Positions 6,743 through 13,912 are shown, counted from the stretch's first letter. The stretch is DNA of 15,908 nt from Deltaproteobacteria bacterium (GCA_947483545.1 CANKNP010000083.1:1-15908); one strand, 5' to 3'. A program made the numbers and translations. The notes: generated from the sequence alone by a model not told the origin.

Positions 6743-7309
6743 TCAAGAAAGCGGCGGGGGCGGGGGCCTCCATGCGTTCAGCACCGCCCGCGGGACCAGG
6801 TGCTCGACCCCCTCGCCTCGCTCCAACCGCTCGCGGACGGCCGTGCTGCTCACATCCGCGAAGGTGGGCACGCCCGGCAGCTCTGGCGATCCCACGCGCC
6901 CGGCGACGATCGGCGCGAATTCGGCGATCACGCGCTCATGGGCCCGCCAGAGTGGGAGCTGCGCCCACACGTCGGCGCCGATCACGAGCCGGAACGTGTG
7001 GCCCGGGTGCCCTTCACGTAACGCCTCAAGGGTGTGAATCGTGTAGCTTGGGCGCGGTAAGTTGGCCTCGATCCGGCTCACCCGCGCCCAGGTCGGGCCT
7101 CCCTGGTTCAACATCCCCGCGAGCGCCTGGGTCGCGGCGACCCGCCGATCCCAGGGCGCCAGGGCCTTGCCGAAGGCGTGCTCGAACGCCGGGACAAACC
7201 ACACCTCCTCCACCTGGTCGGTCCACCGAAGCCACGCGGCGATCATCGCGTGCCCGACATGCGGCGGGTTGAAGCTGCCACCGAAGACGCCGACGCGGAC
7301 GGGGATCAT
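6743..7309 (-). CDS. nadD: Nicotinate-nucleotide adenylyltransferase NadD
   Basis: NadD joins ATP and nicotinate mononucleotide to give deamido-NAD in NAD synthesis. From the ATG at 7309 the 188-residue protein begins MIPVRVGVFGGSFNPPHVGH. This holds the nucleotidyltransferase HxGH motif (17-20) directly after the first strand. Further family features are SYTIHTL (88-94), IGAD (110-113) and the C-terminal SSTAVR (154-159). Length is slightly below the usual 190-220. A longer frame reaches an ATG at 7384, but those residues are not NadD-like. The gene ends 14 bases before the preferred start of the HelD-like gene, so the two are probably cotranscribed. It is divergent from ftsE across a repeat-bearing spacer. 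Confidence 0.92.
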   Translation of the reverse strand: MIPVRVGVFGGSFNPPHVGHAMIAAWLRWTDQVEEVWFVPAFEHAFGKALAPWDRRVAATQALAGMLNQGGPTWARVSRIEANLPRPSYTIHTLEALREGHPGHTFRLVIGADVWAQLPLWRAHERVIAEFAPIVAGRVGSPELPGVPTFADVSSTAVRERLERGEGVEHLVPRAVLNAWRPPPPPLS

Positions 7310-7405
7310 CCGACGCCAGCTCCAGGAATTCGCATCGCGGATCTCAACAACCCCGAGCGTAGCGCACCGGGTGTGCAGCGGCACAGCGCCTCTGCGGCTG
7401 GCAGT

Positions 7406-7459
7406 CCCTCCCTTCTCCCTCCGGGAGAAGGTGGCGCCGTCTTCGGCGCCGGATGAGGG
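7406..7459 (+). repeat. Nested palindromic repeat, copy A1
   Basis: The copy has an outer stem CCCTC (7406-7410) with GAGGG (7455-7459). Hairpin 1 is CCTTCTCCC/GGGAGAAGG (7411-7431, loop TCC) and hairpin 2 is GGCGCCG/CGGCGCC (7433-7450, loop TCTT). The fold is a three-way junction. Copy A2 lies inverted 21 bases away, and copy B at 13152-13200 has the same layout. It resembles dispersed REP-like intergenic palindromes. Confidence 0.7.
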
Positions 7460-7480
7460 CTCCCCGCCGATATTGAACAG

Positions 7481-7533
7481 CCCTCATCCGCCCGCGAGTA
7501 CGCGGGCACCTTCTCCCGCCGGGCGGGAGAAGG
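7481..7533 (-). repeat. Nested palindromic repeat, copy A2 (inverted)
   Basis: Read on the minus strand this has the same order as A1. Hairpin 1 is CCTTCTCCCGC/GCGGGAGAAGG (7509-7533) and hairpin 2 is GCCCGCG/CGCGGGC (7490-7507, loop AGTA). GGATGAGGG then follows, exactly as in A1. Hairpin 2 differs from that of A1 on both sides of the stem while staying fully paired. This compensatory change suggests that the folded shape, not the primary sequence, has been kept. The closing outer stem is not intact in this copy. Confidence 0.65.
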
Positions 7534-7594
7534 GTAGAACCTGTAGAATTCACTTGGCGATGTACTCTGAAACTTTGGCAGCCCCCCGGGAAAC

Positions 7595-7606
7595 AGGAGT
7601 TTCATG
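7595..7606 (+). promoter_or_regulatory. Strong ribosome binding site with out-of-frame ATG before ftsE
   Basis: AGGAG followed by TTTC and ATG (7604) is the best initiation signal in the area. It opens a frame that is not that of ftsE. One extra C in the CCCC run at 7614-7617 would give [12 protein letters not shown], which runs straight into FtsE. Either the base is missing or FtsE starts at a weaker TTG or ATG downstream. Confidence 0.5.
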
Positions 7607-7620
7607 ATAACGGACCCCGC

Positions 7621-8301
7621 TTGGTCCGCATGTACCACATCGTCAAGTCCTACGGAGAGCACGACGCTCTGCGCGATGTCTCCGTGCATGTGGACAAGGG
7701 CGAATTCGTCTACATCACCGGGCCGTCGGGCGCGGGAAAGTCGACGTTGCTCAAGCTCTTGTATGGGGCGGAGCGGCCGAGCAGCGGCAAGATGCTGGTC
7801 GGTGGGCTCGACGTCACGACGCTGAACCGGGAGCGGGTGGCGCAGCTCAGGCGGAACATGGGCATCGTCTTTCAGGATTTCAAGCTGCTGCATCGCCGGA
7901 CGGTGGCGGACAACGTGGCGCTCGCGCTGGAGGTGGTGGGCGCCCCTCCAGAGCAGATCGCGCGGCGGGTGCCAGCCGCGTTGAACATCGTGGGGCTGAG
8001 GGGTCGGGAAGACTCGCTGGCAGGCCAACTCTCCGGCGGTGAGCAGCAGCGGGTGGCCATCGCCCGCGCGATCGTGAACGACCCGGCGGTGCTCCTCTGT
8101 GACGAGCCGACCGGAAACCTCGATGGCGGCATGGCGGTCGAGGTGATGGAGATCCTGCAGGCGATTCACCTCCGGGGCACGACAGTGCTGGTGGCCACCC
8201 ACGACCAGGGGCTGATGAACCGCTTTCCCATGCGCATCCTCCGCCTGGAGGGCGGCAAGTTGACGAGTCAGGACGCACCACGGCGGCGAGGGGTCCCATG
8301 A
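7621..8301 (+). CDS. ftsE: Cell division ATP-binding protein FtsE
   Basis: FtsE is the cytoplasmic ATPase of the FtsEX complex, which powers control of peptidoglycan hydrolysis at the septum. All ABC motifs are present in 226 residues: Walker [10 protein letters not shown] (34-42), Q-loop Gln85 in FQDFKLL, signature LSGGEQQ (137-143), Walker B VLLCDEP (157-163), and the H-loop His194 in VATHD. The N-terminus '[12 protein letters not shown]' matches the usual FtsE opening, so the TTG at 7621 is taken as start, with ATG 7630 as the alternative. A much better ribosome binding site and ATG lie at 7595-7606 in another frame. The stop overlaps the ftsX start as ATGA, so FtsE and FtsX are probably made in matched amounts. 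Confidence 0.93.
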   Translation: MVRMYHIVKSYGEHDALRDVSVHVDKGEFVYITGPSGAGKSTLLKLLYGAERPSSGKMLVGGLDVTTLNRERVAQLRRNMGIVFQDFKLLHRRTVADNVALALEVVGAPPEQIARRVPAALNIVGLRGREDSLAGQLSGGEQQRVAIARAIVNDPAVLLCDEPTGNLDGGMAVEVMEILQAIHLRGTTVLVATHDQGLMNRFPMRILRLEGGKLTSQDAPRRRGVP

Positions 8302-9185
8302 TCGCGGGCCTGCGCCGGGTGTTCCGCGGGATCCGCGAGCACCTGTACTTTTTCGCCGTCTCGACAGGGGTGATCGCGTCCGCGCTCGTGCTGCTGGGGC
8401 TGTTTGCGCTGGTCGTGCGGGATGTGAATGCGATGGTGTCGAGCTGGCAGGCCGATCAGCATGTGTCTGCCTACTTCGCCCCGGGGGTCACGCCCGAGAC
8501 GCAGGCGCAGGTCAAGGTGCTCATGGAGCAGCGGCCCGAGGTCGCGAAGGTGGAGTTGACGAGCGCGGCGGACGCGGGCGCCTGGATGATCGAACGGGCG
8601 CCGGAAGTCGCGCCGGTGCTGGCGGAGCTGGGGGCCGACGCGCTCCCGGCATCGCTGGAGATCACCCTTCATCCAAGCTCGACGGATCCGGAGAAGATGG
8701 GTGCGTTCGTTCAGAGCCTGCGAGACACCGGCGGCTGGGAGGAGGTCGATTACGGCCAGGAGTGGGTGGCGCGGGTCCACACGTTCCTGTCGTTGTTGAC
8801 GGCCCTCGGCACGGCCTTTGGCGCGGTGACCGTGGTGGCGACGCTGTTCCTGGTGGCGAACACCATCCATCTGGTGGTTCACGCGCGGCAGGACGAGCTG
8901 GCCATCCTGCGGCTCGTCGGGGCGAGCGAGCGGTACATCCTGGGGCCGTTCATCGCCGAGGGCGTGATCCAGGGTCTACTGGGCGGCGCGTTGGCAACGG
9001 CAGTGTTGTACGCGATTCACCAGGGTCTTCTGGTACAGTTGCATGATCTCCTGGCTCTGGCGATGGGGACGACGCCGACGTTCTTGCCCGCGGCCCAGCT
9101 TGTTGTGCTCGTCATCCTGGGGGTGGCGCTGGGCGCGGGTGCGGCGTGGGCAGCGGTGCGGCGATTCTTGTCGGGGTTGGCGTGA
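8298..9185 (+). CDS. ftsX: Cell division permease-like protein FtsX
   Basis: FtsX is the membrane half of FtsEX. It passes ATP-driven shape changes to periplasmic cell-wall hydrolase activators. The 295-residue protein shows the standard layout: a cytoplasmic N-terminus, TM1 at about 18-40, a large periplasmic domain at about 41-164, then TM2 (165-190), TM3 (218-242) and TM4 (264-287). The conserved segment between TM2 and TM3, 'ANTIHLVVHARQDELAILR' followed by LVGAS, is the family signature. It does not transport a substrate as far as is known for the family. It overlaps ftsE upstream (ATGA) and the EnvC-like gene downstream (GTGA), forming one tightly coupled unit. Confidence 0.93.
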   Translation: MIAGLRRVFRGIREHLYFFAVSTGVIASALVLLGLFALVVRDVNAMVSSWQADQHVSAYFAPGVTPETQAQVKVLMEQRPEVAKVELTSAADAGAWMIERAPEVAPVLAELGADALPASLEITLHPSSTDPEKMGAFVQSLRDTGGWEEVDYGQEWVARVHTFLSLLTALGTAFGAVTVVATLFLVANTIHLVVHARQDELAILRLVGASERYILGPFIAEGVIQGLLGGALATAVLYAIHQGLLVQLHDLLALAMGTTPTFLPAAQLVVLVILGVALGAGAAWAAVRRFLSGLA

Positions 9186-10258
9186 GCAGGTTCGTCGTCC
9201 TGGTGGCGCTCGTCGCGCTCCTGGCTCCGGCGCACGCGGAGAGCCCGGCGCAGGGGATCCTCGATGAGATCGCCCGGTACGACGTGCTGCTGGCCGAGCT
9301 GGACGCGGAGGATGAAACCCTGGCCGCGAAGGAGCAGAGCTTGCTTGGCGCGGTCACCGCGCACCAGATCGATGAGCGCGCGGCGACAGAGGAGATCGAT
9401 CGGCGGAGGGCGGCGGTCTCCCGCGGGCTTCGCGGCGCGTATCGTCTCCAACGCCGAGGATTTGCGCGCCTGCTGTTTGACGCCCATAGCCCGAGCGAGC
9501 TGCGCCGCCGCGTCTACTACCTGCTGTCCGCCGCCCGAGCGCAGAACGACGCCCTCGCGGCCTTCCAATCCGTGGTCGACACGCGTACGAACGCAGCAGC
9601 CGCAGCCGCGAGGGAGATGCGGGAACTCGCGGGCTTGCAGGCCCAGCGGGCGCAGCAGCGGGCCGTGCTGCACGAAGAGCGGGAGCGTCGGGTCGCCCTG
9701 CTCCGCTCCGTGCGTGGCAGCCCCTTTCTCGCCGGGCAGTACGCCGCCGAGACCGCCCTCGCGAAGAGCGACTTCGACATTTCGGTCTCGCAACGTGAGG
9801 GCTCGGCGCCCGACGTGATGTCGGACGACCCGGCGACCGGCGCAGAGGGCTTCCGCAACGCGCGAGGGACCATGCCCTGGCCGCTTCGGGGCAGGCTGCT
9901 CCTCGGCTGGGGGCCGTACACCGACCGCCTCACCCAGGAGACCCTCCAAAACCTCGGCTACGACATCGCCGCACCCCCGGGCACACCGTTCCGGAGCGTG
10001 TTCGCTGGCACCGTCACCCGGTCTGCCTACGTGCGGGGCTATGGCCAGGTCGTGATGGTCCAGCACGGTACCTACGCGACCCTCTACGCCCATGCGAACG
10101 GCCTCCGTGTCGCCCAAGGACAGGAGGTCAAAGCCGGCGATGTGCTCGGTCTGGTCGGATCCACCGGACTGCTCGACGAGAGCGAGGCCCGGCTGCACTT
10201 CGAGGTCCGCTACAACGGCACGCCGCAAGATCCGGGGCTTTGGTTGGGAGGGGGGTAG
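9182..10258 (+). CDS. envC: EnvC-like coiled-coil/LytM (M23) divisome factor, degenerate active site
   Basis: From the GTG at 9182, which overlaps the ftsX stop as GTGA, the 358-residue product has a signal peptide (MSRFVVLVALVALLAPAHA). A long Glu/Arg/Ala-rich coiled-coil region runs from about 20 to 190, and a C-terminal LytM/M23 domain from about 230 to 350. In active M23 enzymes zinc is held by His and Asp of HxxxD and by the last His of HxH. Here the first ligand position is Asn257 (NLGYD) with Asp261 kept. The YAH His304 is kept, and HxH reads R337-L-H339. Loss of two catalytic histidines is the pattern of EnvC/NlpD-type activators, which open amidases for FtsEX-driven septum splitting. 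Its place directly behind ftsEX supports this role. Confidence 0.85.
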   Translation: MSRFVVLVALVALLAPAHAESPAQGILDEIARYDVLLAELDAEDETLAAKEQSLLGAVTAHQIDERAATEEIDRRRAAVSRGLRGAYRLQRRGFARLLFDAHSPSELRRRVYYLLSAARAQNDALAAFQSVVDTRTNAAAAAAREMRELAGLQAQRAQQRAVLHEERERRVALLRSVRGSPFLAGQYAAETALAKSDFDISVSQREGSAPDVMSDDPATGAEGFRNARGTMPWPLRGRLLLGWGPYTDRLTQETLQNLGYDIAAPPGTPFRSVFAGTVTRSAYVRGYGQVVMVQHGTYATLYAHANGLRVAQGQEVKAGDVLGLVGSTGLLDESEARLHFEVRYNGTPQDPGLWLGGG

Positions 10259-10267
10259 CGAAAAACA

Positions 10268-10295
10268 GAACGGGAGGCCTTTCGACCTCCCGTTC
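10268..10295. terminator. Stem-loop after the ftsE-ftsX-envC unit
   Basis: GAACGGGAGG (10268-10277) and CCTCCCGTTC (10286-10295) form a perfect 10-base stem with an 8-base loop, nine bases after the envC stop. An A-run precedes the stem (10261-10265), so the T-tract lies on the minus strand. On the plus strand the hairpin has no U-tract. It may work in both directions, but its position argues that it ends the plus-strand operon. Confidence 0.6.
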
Positions 10296-10387
10296 GCAGG
10301 GGCCCGAGGGCCGCTACTTCTTCGGCCCGGGCTTGGGACGGGGAGAGGGACGCCAGTTCATAAAACCTCCAGAGGGTGCGCCTCAGC

Positions 10388-11416
10388 ATGGCAGGCGCGC
10401 CCTGCCTTGTCAAGCAGCAGAATACGTGGGCATCGATGTCTTTGGCACGCGCAGCCGTCCCCCTCGCTGGGACTCCGTTCCTCCCCCCCGGCCCGCCCTT
10501 CGCCGCGGCCGACCTCGACGCGTGGCGGGGCGTGGAGTTCGACCTTCCGCCGATGGACCCCCGGCTGCGTGCCCTTCATCGCGGCCGCGCAGAGCCCACC
10601 CCGGAGCTCGCGAACCTTGTCGGCTACGGCGATGGGTGGGCGAACTACCCTGATTACATCGATACTTTGGACCCCGAGAGCCCGGTTCACGACAAGAAGA
10701 TCCTGGAGCGCGCGCTCACGCTGCACCACTGGCAGGCGCTCGGCATGCGCTGCGCGAGCCCCGCGCGCGTCCTCGACGTGGGCTGTGGCGTCGGCCGGTT
10801 CGCGACCTGGTACCTCGATCAGGGCCATGACGTCTACCTGATCGACGGGGATCTGCGGTCGCTACGGCACGCCGTCTGGCACTGCGCCGGCCGGCGAGGG
10901 CGGCTCGACGCGTATTGGTCCACCGCCGAGAACTTGCCGCCACTCGCCGAGACAGGGAGCTTCGATATCGCACTCCTGGCGGAGATCCTAAACTATGTCG
11001 AGCGGCCGGCCGAGGTCGTTCGTGCCGTCGGCGAGCGGATGGCGCCGGGCGGTCAGGTCCTGTTCTCCGTCGAAGCCCGCTGGGGGTGGGCGTTGGCCAG
11101 CGACGTCGGCCCGGGCACGGCGGAGGGGCTCTGGACCGGGCTCGCGCATCGGGGCGGGGATCGGCACGTCCGATGCCTCGACGAGCGCGATGTGCGCGCG
11201 ATCTTCGACGGGTGGGAGGTGTCGCTGGTGCCGTCGCATTGGGTCCTCTCCGGTCCGTTCGAGATGGCCGTCGGGCCCGACATCGTGCATGGGGCGGGGA
11301 GAGACGGCGGGAAGTCTGCCCTCCCCGGGCTGCTCGACTGGGAGCGGAAGCTGGCCGAGAACCCCGTCAGTGCGCCGTTGCATCGGGCCTGGGTGGGGAT
11401 CGCTCGTAGAACATAA
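10388..11416 (+). CDS. Class I SAM-dependent methyltransferase
   Basis: The Rossmann-type SAM-binding site is clear. Motif I RVLDVGCGVGRF lies near residues 127-138, followed by the acidic end of strand 2 (YLIDGD, about 150-155) and the strand 4 region 'SFDIALLAEILNYV'. 'MAPGGQVLFS' is the usual post-motif segment of class I methyltransferases. The N-terminal region of about 100 residues has no recognised domain and may bind the substrate. The start is uncertain: GTG 10376, ATG 10388 (purine-rich GAGGG about 12 bases upstream) and ATG 10436 are all possible. The stop overlaps the operator-like palindrome at 11410-11434. The neighbouring radical SAM gene suggests shared modification chemistry, but the substrate is not known. 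Confidence 0.8.
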   Translation: MAGAPCLVKQQNTWASMSLARAAVPLAGTPFLPPGPPFAAADLDAWRGVEFDLPPMDPRLRALHRGRAEPTPELANLVGYGDGWANYPDYIDTLDPESPVHDKKILERALTLHHWQALGMRCASPARVLDVGCGVGRFATWYLDQGHDVYLIDGDLRSLRHAVWHCAGRRGRLDAYWSTAENLPPLAETGSFDIALLAEILNYVERPAEVVRAVGERMAPGGQVLFSVEARWGWALASDVGPGTAEGLWTGLAHRGGDRHVRCLDERDVRAIFDGWEVSLVPSHWVLSGPFEMAVGPDIVHGAGRDGGKSALPGLLDWERKLAENPVSAPLHRAWVGIARRT

Positions 11417-11434
11417 CTGAGCCCCTCAGTTTTG
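11410..11434. promoter_or_regulatory. Palindromic operator candidate, copy 2
   Basis: AACATAACTGAG and CTCAGTTTTGAT flank a CCC centre. The 25 bases are the exact reverse complement of 237-261. On the plus strand, TACATCA follows four bases after CTCAGTT, just as in copy 1. It covers the stop codon of the methyltransferase gene and lies about 134 bases before the preferred start of the radical SAM gene. Because TTTT follows the stem, it could also act as a weak intrinsic terminator for the methyltransferase, but copy 1 has no such U-tract and no gene end before it. Confidence 0.55.
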
Positions 11435-11567
11435 ATACATCATGGAGGCTCGGTCGATTGGGCGGCTCACCGCCACGCTCGTGCCGCCGCCCCGGGCCAT
11501 GGGACGCCGCTGCACATCCGGCGGGTGGGGTCCGGACCGGTTACCGGCCCAGAGCTGCGAAGATCCC

Positions 11568-13115
11568 GTGCGCGTCGTGCTTGTTCAACCCCCGCGGAAG
11601 TACTGGCCCTACACGAGCGAGGGTGACAACTTTCTGTTGCAACAAGCGCTCCCGGCGTTGGCCGCCCCGCTCCGGGCCGCCGGACATGACGTTCACGTCA
11701 TCGACTGCATGCCGCTGCACATCGGCTGGCGGTCCCTGGCCGATGAACTACGCAGGTTGGACCCTGATGTCATCGCGTCAGGAGAGAATCACGCGTTGTA
11801 CGCCAGCGAAGCGCTGCGCTTCTTCAAGATGTGCAAAGAGGTCGCGCCCCGGGCAAAGACCTTGGCCGGCGGCGGACATTTCACCAACCTCTCCCACCGC
11901 TACTCCCGCGCAAGGGACGACGGCACGCCGCCCGACATCGACGCCATCTGCATCGGCGAGGGCGAGCAGACCATCGTGGACGTCGTGGACGCCTGGGCCT
12001 CCGCCAACGCGGACCTGTCAAAGGTCGAGGGGCTCGCATACTTCGACGGCGAAAAGGCCGTGCGCACGCCCACCCGCAAGCTGATCCACGATCTCGATCT
12101 GCTGCCGATGCCCGCGTACGACCTGTTGCCGATGCACCTTTACGGCAAGAGCCGGTACCTGTTCTCCCCGGGCGGCACCACGATTCACCATTCGCGCGGG
12201 TGCGTGTCGAAGTGCAGCTTCTGCGCCTGGTGGACCGTGATGGCGGACCGCAAGTACGACGAGAACGGCAAGGCCCAGCTCTCCCCCCGGTGGCGCTCCA
12301 AGTCCGTCGAGCGCGTGATGGAGGAGATCTCCGAGCTGTACTACCGCTACGGCAAACGCAGCTACGTCTGGGTCGATGAAAGCTGGAACATTGACCCACG
12401 GTTCAACGATCAGTTCGCGGATGCGATGATCCACAGCGGCATGAAGACCAAGTGGTTCGCGTTCATGCGCGCCGACTGCATCGTCCGTGACGAAAAAAAG
12501 GGCATCCTCGAGAAGCTGATCCGGGCCGGGCTCTCCCACATCCTCATCGGCGTGGAGCGCGCCGAGGATGACTCGCTCACGCTGCTCGACAAGCGGTTCT
12601 ACACCGGCGGCGTGGCTGAAGCGGCGCTCAAGATCTTCAAGGAGCGGTACCCAGATGTCTTTGTGCAAGCCACCTTTATCGTCGGGGTGAAGGACGAGAG
12701 CCCCGAGAGCTTGCAGAAGCAGGTCGCGCTCGCGTCCAAGCTGGACATCGACTTTCCGGCGTTCCACCCGATCACCCCGGTACCTGGCACGCCGATCTAC
12801 GACGAGGCGATTGAAAAGGGCTGGATCACCGAGTCGGACTTCGACAACTTCGACTGGCTCTCGCCGGTGCTGGACACCAAGTACATGACGCGCGACGAGA
12901 TCGCGCTCTCGCTGTACGAGATGAACAAGAAGTTCGTGAACAACAAGTGGCTCGCGAAGGGTCTTTTGTCCCGAGTGCCCTACAAGCGGGACATGTACAT
13001 CTGGTTCGCCAAGGTCTCCGCGAGCGTGGCCATCGACGCGATCAAGCAGCGAATCAACCCGTTGAAGGTGGAGAACTACCAGCAGTTGGTCACCCCGGAA
13101 TGGTATGACGGGTGA
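11568..13115 (+). CDS. B12-binding domain radical SAM enzyme, substrate unknown
   Basis: The 515-residue product (GTG start at 11568) has an N-terminal cobalamin-binding-type Rossmann domain. It opens with 'RVVLVQPPRKYWPY' and runs to about residue 150. The radical SAM domain carries the cluster motif CVSKCSFC, with Cys212, Cys216 and Cys219 holding the 4Fe-4S cluster. Such class B-like enzymes do difficult methylations or rearrangements on lipids, pigments, antibiotics or peptides, and the sequence does not show which. The C-terminal region after about 400 is helical. The frame is open back to an ATG at 11442, but the 42 extra residues are Arg/Pro-rich and unlike the family, so GTG 11568 is preferred. 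A methyltransferase lies upstream and a HAD phosphatase downstream. Confidence 0.88.
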   Translation: MRVVLVQPPRKYWPYTSEGDNFLLQQALPALAAPLRAAGHDVHVIDCMPLHIGWRSLADELRRLDPDVIASGENHALYASEALRFFKMCKEVAPRAKTLAGGGHFTNLSHRYSRARDDGTPPDIDAICIGEGEQTIVDVVDAWASANADLSKVEGLAYFDGEKAVRTPTRKLIHDLDLLPMPAYDLLPMHLYGKSRYLFSPGGTTIHHSRGCVSKCSFCAWWTVMADRKYDENGKAQLSPRWRSKSVERVMEEISELYYRYGKRSYVWVDESWNIDPRFNDQFADAMIHSGMKTKWFAFMRADCIVRDEKKGILEKLIRAGLSHILIGVERAEDDSLTLLDKRFYTGGVAEAALKIFKERYPDVFVQATFIVGVKDESPESLQKQVALASKLDIDFPAFHPITPVPGTPIYDEAIEKGWITESDFDNFDWLSPVLDTKYMTRDEIALSLYEMNKKFVNNKWLAKGLLSRVPYKRDMYIWFAKVSASVAIDAIKQRINPLKVENYQQLVTPEWYDG

Positions 13116-13151
13116 GCGGGTGGTGAACGACCGGACGCGGTGCCAAAGCGC

Positions 13152-13200
13152 ACCCCCCTGCCCCCCGCCGGGGGGAGGTGCCCGAAGGGCGGAGGGGGGT
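13152..13200 (+). repeat. Nested palindromic repeat, copy B
   Basis: The outer stem is ACCCCCC (13152-13158) with GGGGGGT (13194-13200). Inside are hairpin 1 CCCCCC/GGGGGG (13161-13175, loop GCC) and hairpin 2 GCCC/GGGC (13180-13190, loop GAA). The order, the AGGTG linker between the hairpins and the GGA after hairpin 2 match copy A1. It fills most of the spacer between the radical SAM and HAD genes. Confidence 0.65.
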
Positions 13201-13202
13201 TG

Positions 13203-13901
13203 GTGAAAACGCCTACCCTGCCCGAAAATGGCGCGCTCGGTGGGGTCCCCACCCCCGGCATCGCGTTCTTCGACCTTGATTTCACGCTCCTGAGCGTGAA
13301 CGCCGGCAAGCTCTGGGTCCGCTCCGAGTACCGCCGCGGGCGGATCACCCGCCTGCAAGCCGCCCGGGCCGCCCTCTGGATCGGCGCCTACCACCTCGGC
13401 TACGGCAAGATGGACCGCATCCTCATCGACGCCATCGCCACGCTCGCCGGCCAGACGGAGCAGGAGCTACGGGCGGACTCCCTGGCCTTTTTCGAGCTGG
13501 AGGTCGCCCACCAGATCCGTCCCGGCGCGTTCACCGCCATCGCTGCCCACCGTGAGGCAGGCGACGCCATCGCCTTGCTCACCTCTTCGTCGCCGTACCT
13601 GTGCGAGCCGGTCCAGCGGATCCTCGACATCCCGCATGTGCTCTGCAACCGGTTTGAGCTGCGGGACGGTCGGTTCACTGGAAAGCCCGAGCTACCGCTG
13701 TGCTTTGGGGCTGGCAAGCTGACCTATGCCCGGCGGCTGGCGGAACGGCTCGGCGCGGATCTCAAGAACTGTAGCTTTTACACGGATAGTTGGTCCGACC
13801 TGCCGGTCATGGAGGCTGTGGGCAGGCCGGTCGCCGTGCATCCCGATCCTCGGCTCGCTCGGGTGGCGGACCAGCGGGGGTGGGAGCGGGCGAAGTGGTG
13901 A
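13203..13901 (+). CDS. HAD-superfamily subfamily IB phosphatase (SerB-like)
   Basis: The protein has all four HAD motifs. Motif I is FFDLDFT with nucleophile Asp24 and general acid Asp26, motif II is Thr127-Ser128 in LLTSSS, motif III is Lys172 in GKLTYA, and motif IV is DSWSD with Asp195 and Asp199. The helical cap between motifs I and II is of the type seen in phosphoserine phosphatase and HAD-IB hydrolases. GTG at 13203 is preferred. The frame is open back to ATG 13140, but those residues are translated repeat sequence. The 3' end of the repeat supplies a GGAGG about 7 bases before the GTG. The substrate is a phosphomonoester of unknown identity. The gene may be cotranscribed with the radical SAM gene, 87 bases upstream. 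Confidence 0.85.
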   Translation: MKTPTLPENGALGGVPTPGIAFFDLDFTLLSVNAGKLWVRSEYRRGRITRLQAARAALWIGAYHLGYGKMDRILIDAIATLAGQTEQELRADSLAFFELEVAHQIRPGAFTAIAAHREAGDAIALLTSSSPYLCEPVQRILDIPHVLCNRFELRDGRFTGKPELPLCFGAGKLTYARRLAERLGADLKNCSFYTDSWSDLPVMEAVGRPVAVHPDPRLARVADQRGWERAKW

Positions 13902-13912
13902 GCGGGGGGCAG

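Larger units (their letters stand above)
7310..7620. other. Divergent nadD/ftsE intergenic region with inverted repeat pair
   Basis: This 311-base spacer has no credible gene. Its middle (7406-7534) is filled by two inverted copies of a nested palindromic repeat. The stretch 7535-7600 is more AT-rich and is the likely place for the ftsEX promoter, but no consensus could be assigned. Just before ftsE there is a strong ribosome binding site, AGGAG at 7595-7599, with an ATG at 7604 that is out of frame with ftsE. Confidence 0.6.

Noticed and set aside
9017..10228. Minus-strand frame of 403 codons opposite the EnvC-like gene
   Set aside because: It has no domain signature and is antisense to a gene coupled to ftsX.
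237..11434. The two palindromes as terminal inverted repeats of an 11-kb transposon
   Set aside because: The interval holds nadD and ftsEX, has no transposase, and no target-site duplication is visible outside the repeats.
12018..13394. Minus-strand frame of 458 codons opposite the radical SAM gene
   Set aside because: It is an antisense mirror of the codon pattern of a well-supported gene, and it also runs through the palindromic repeat.
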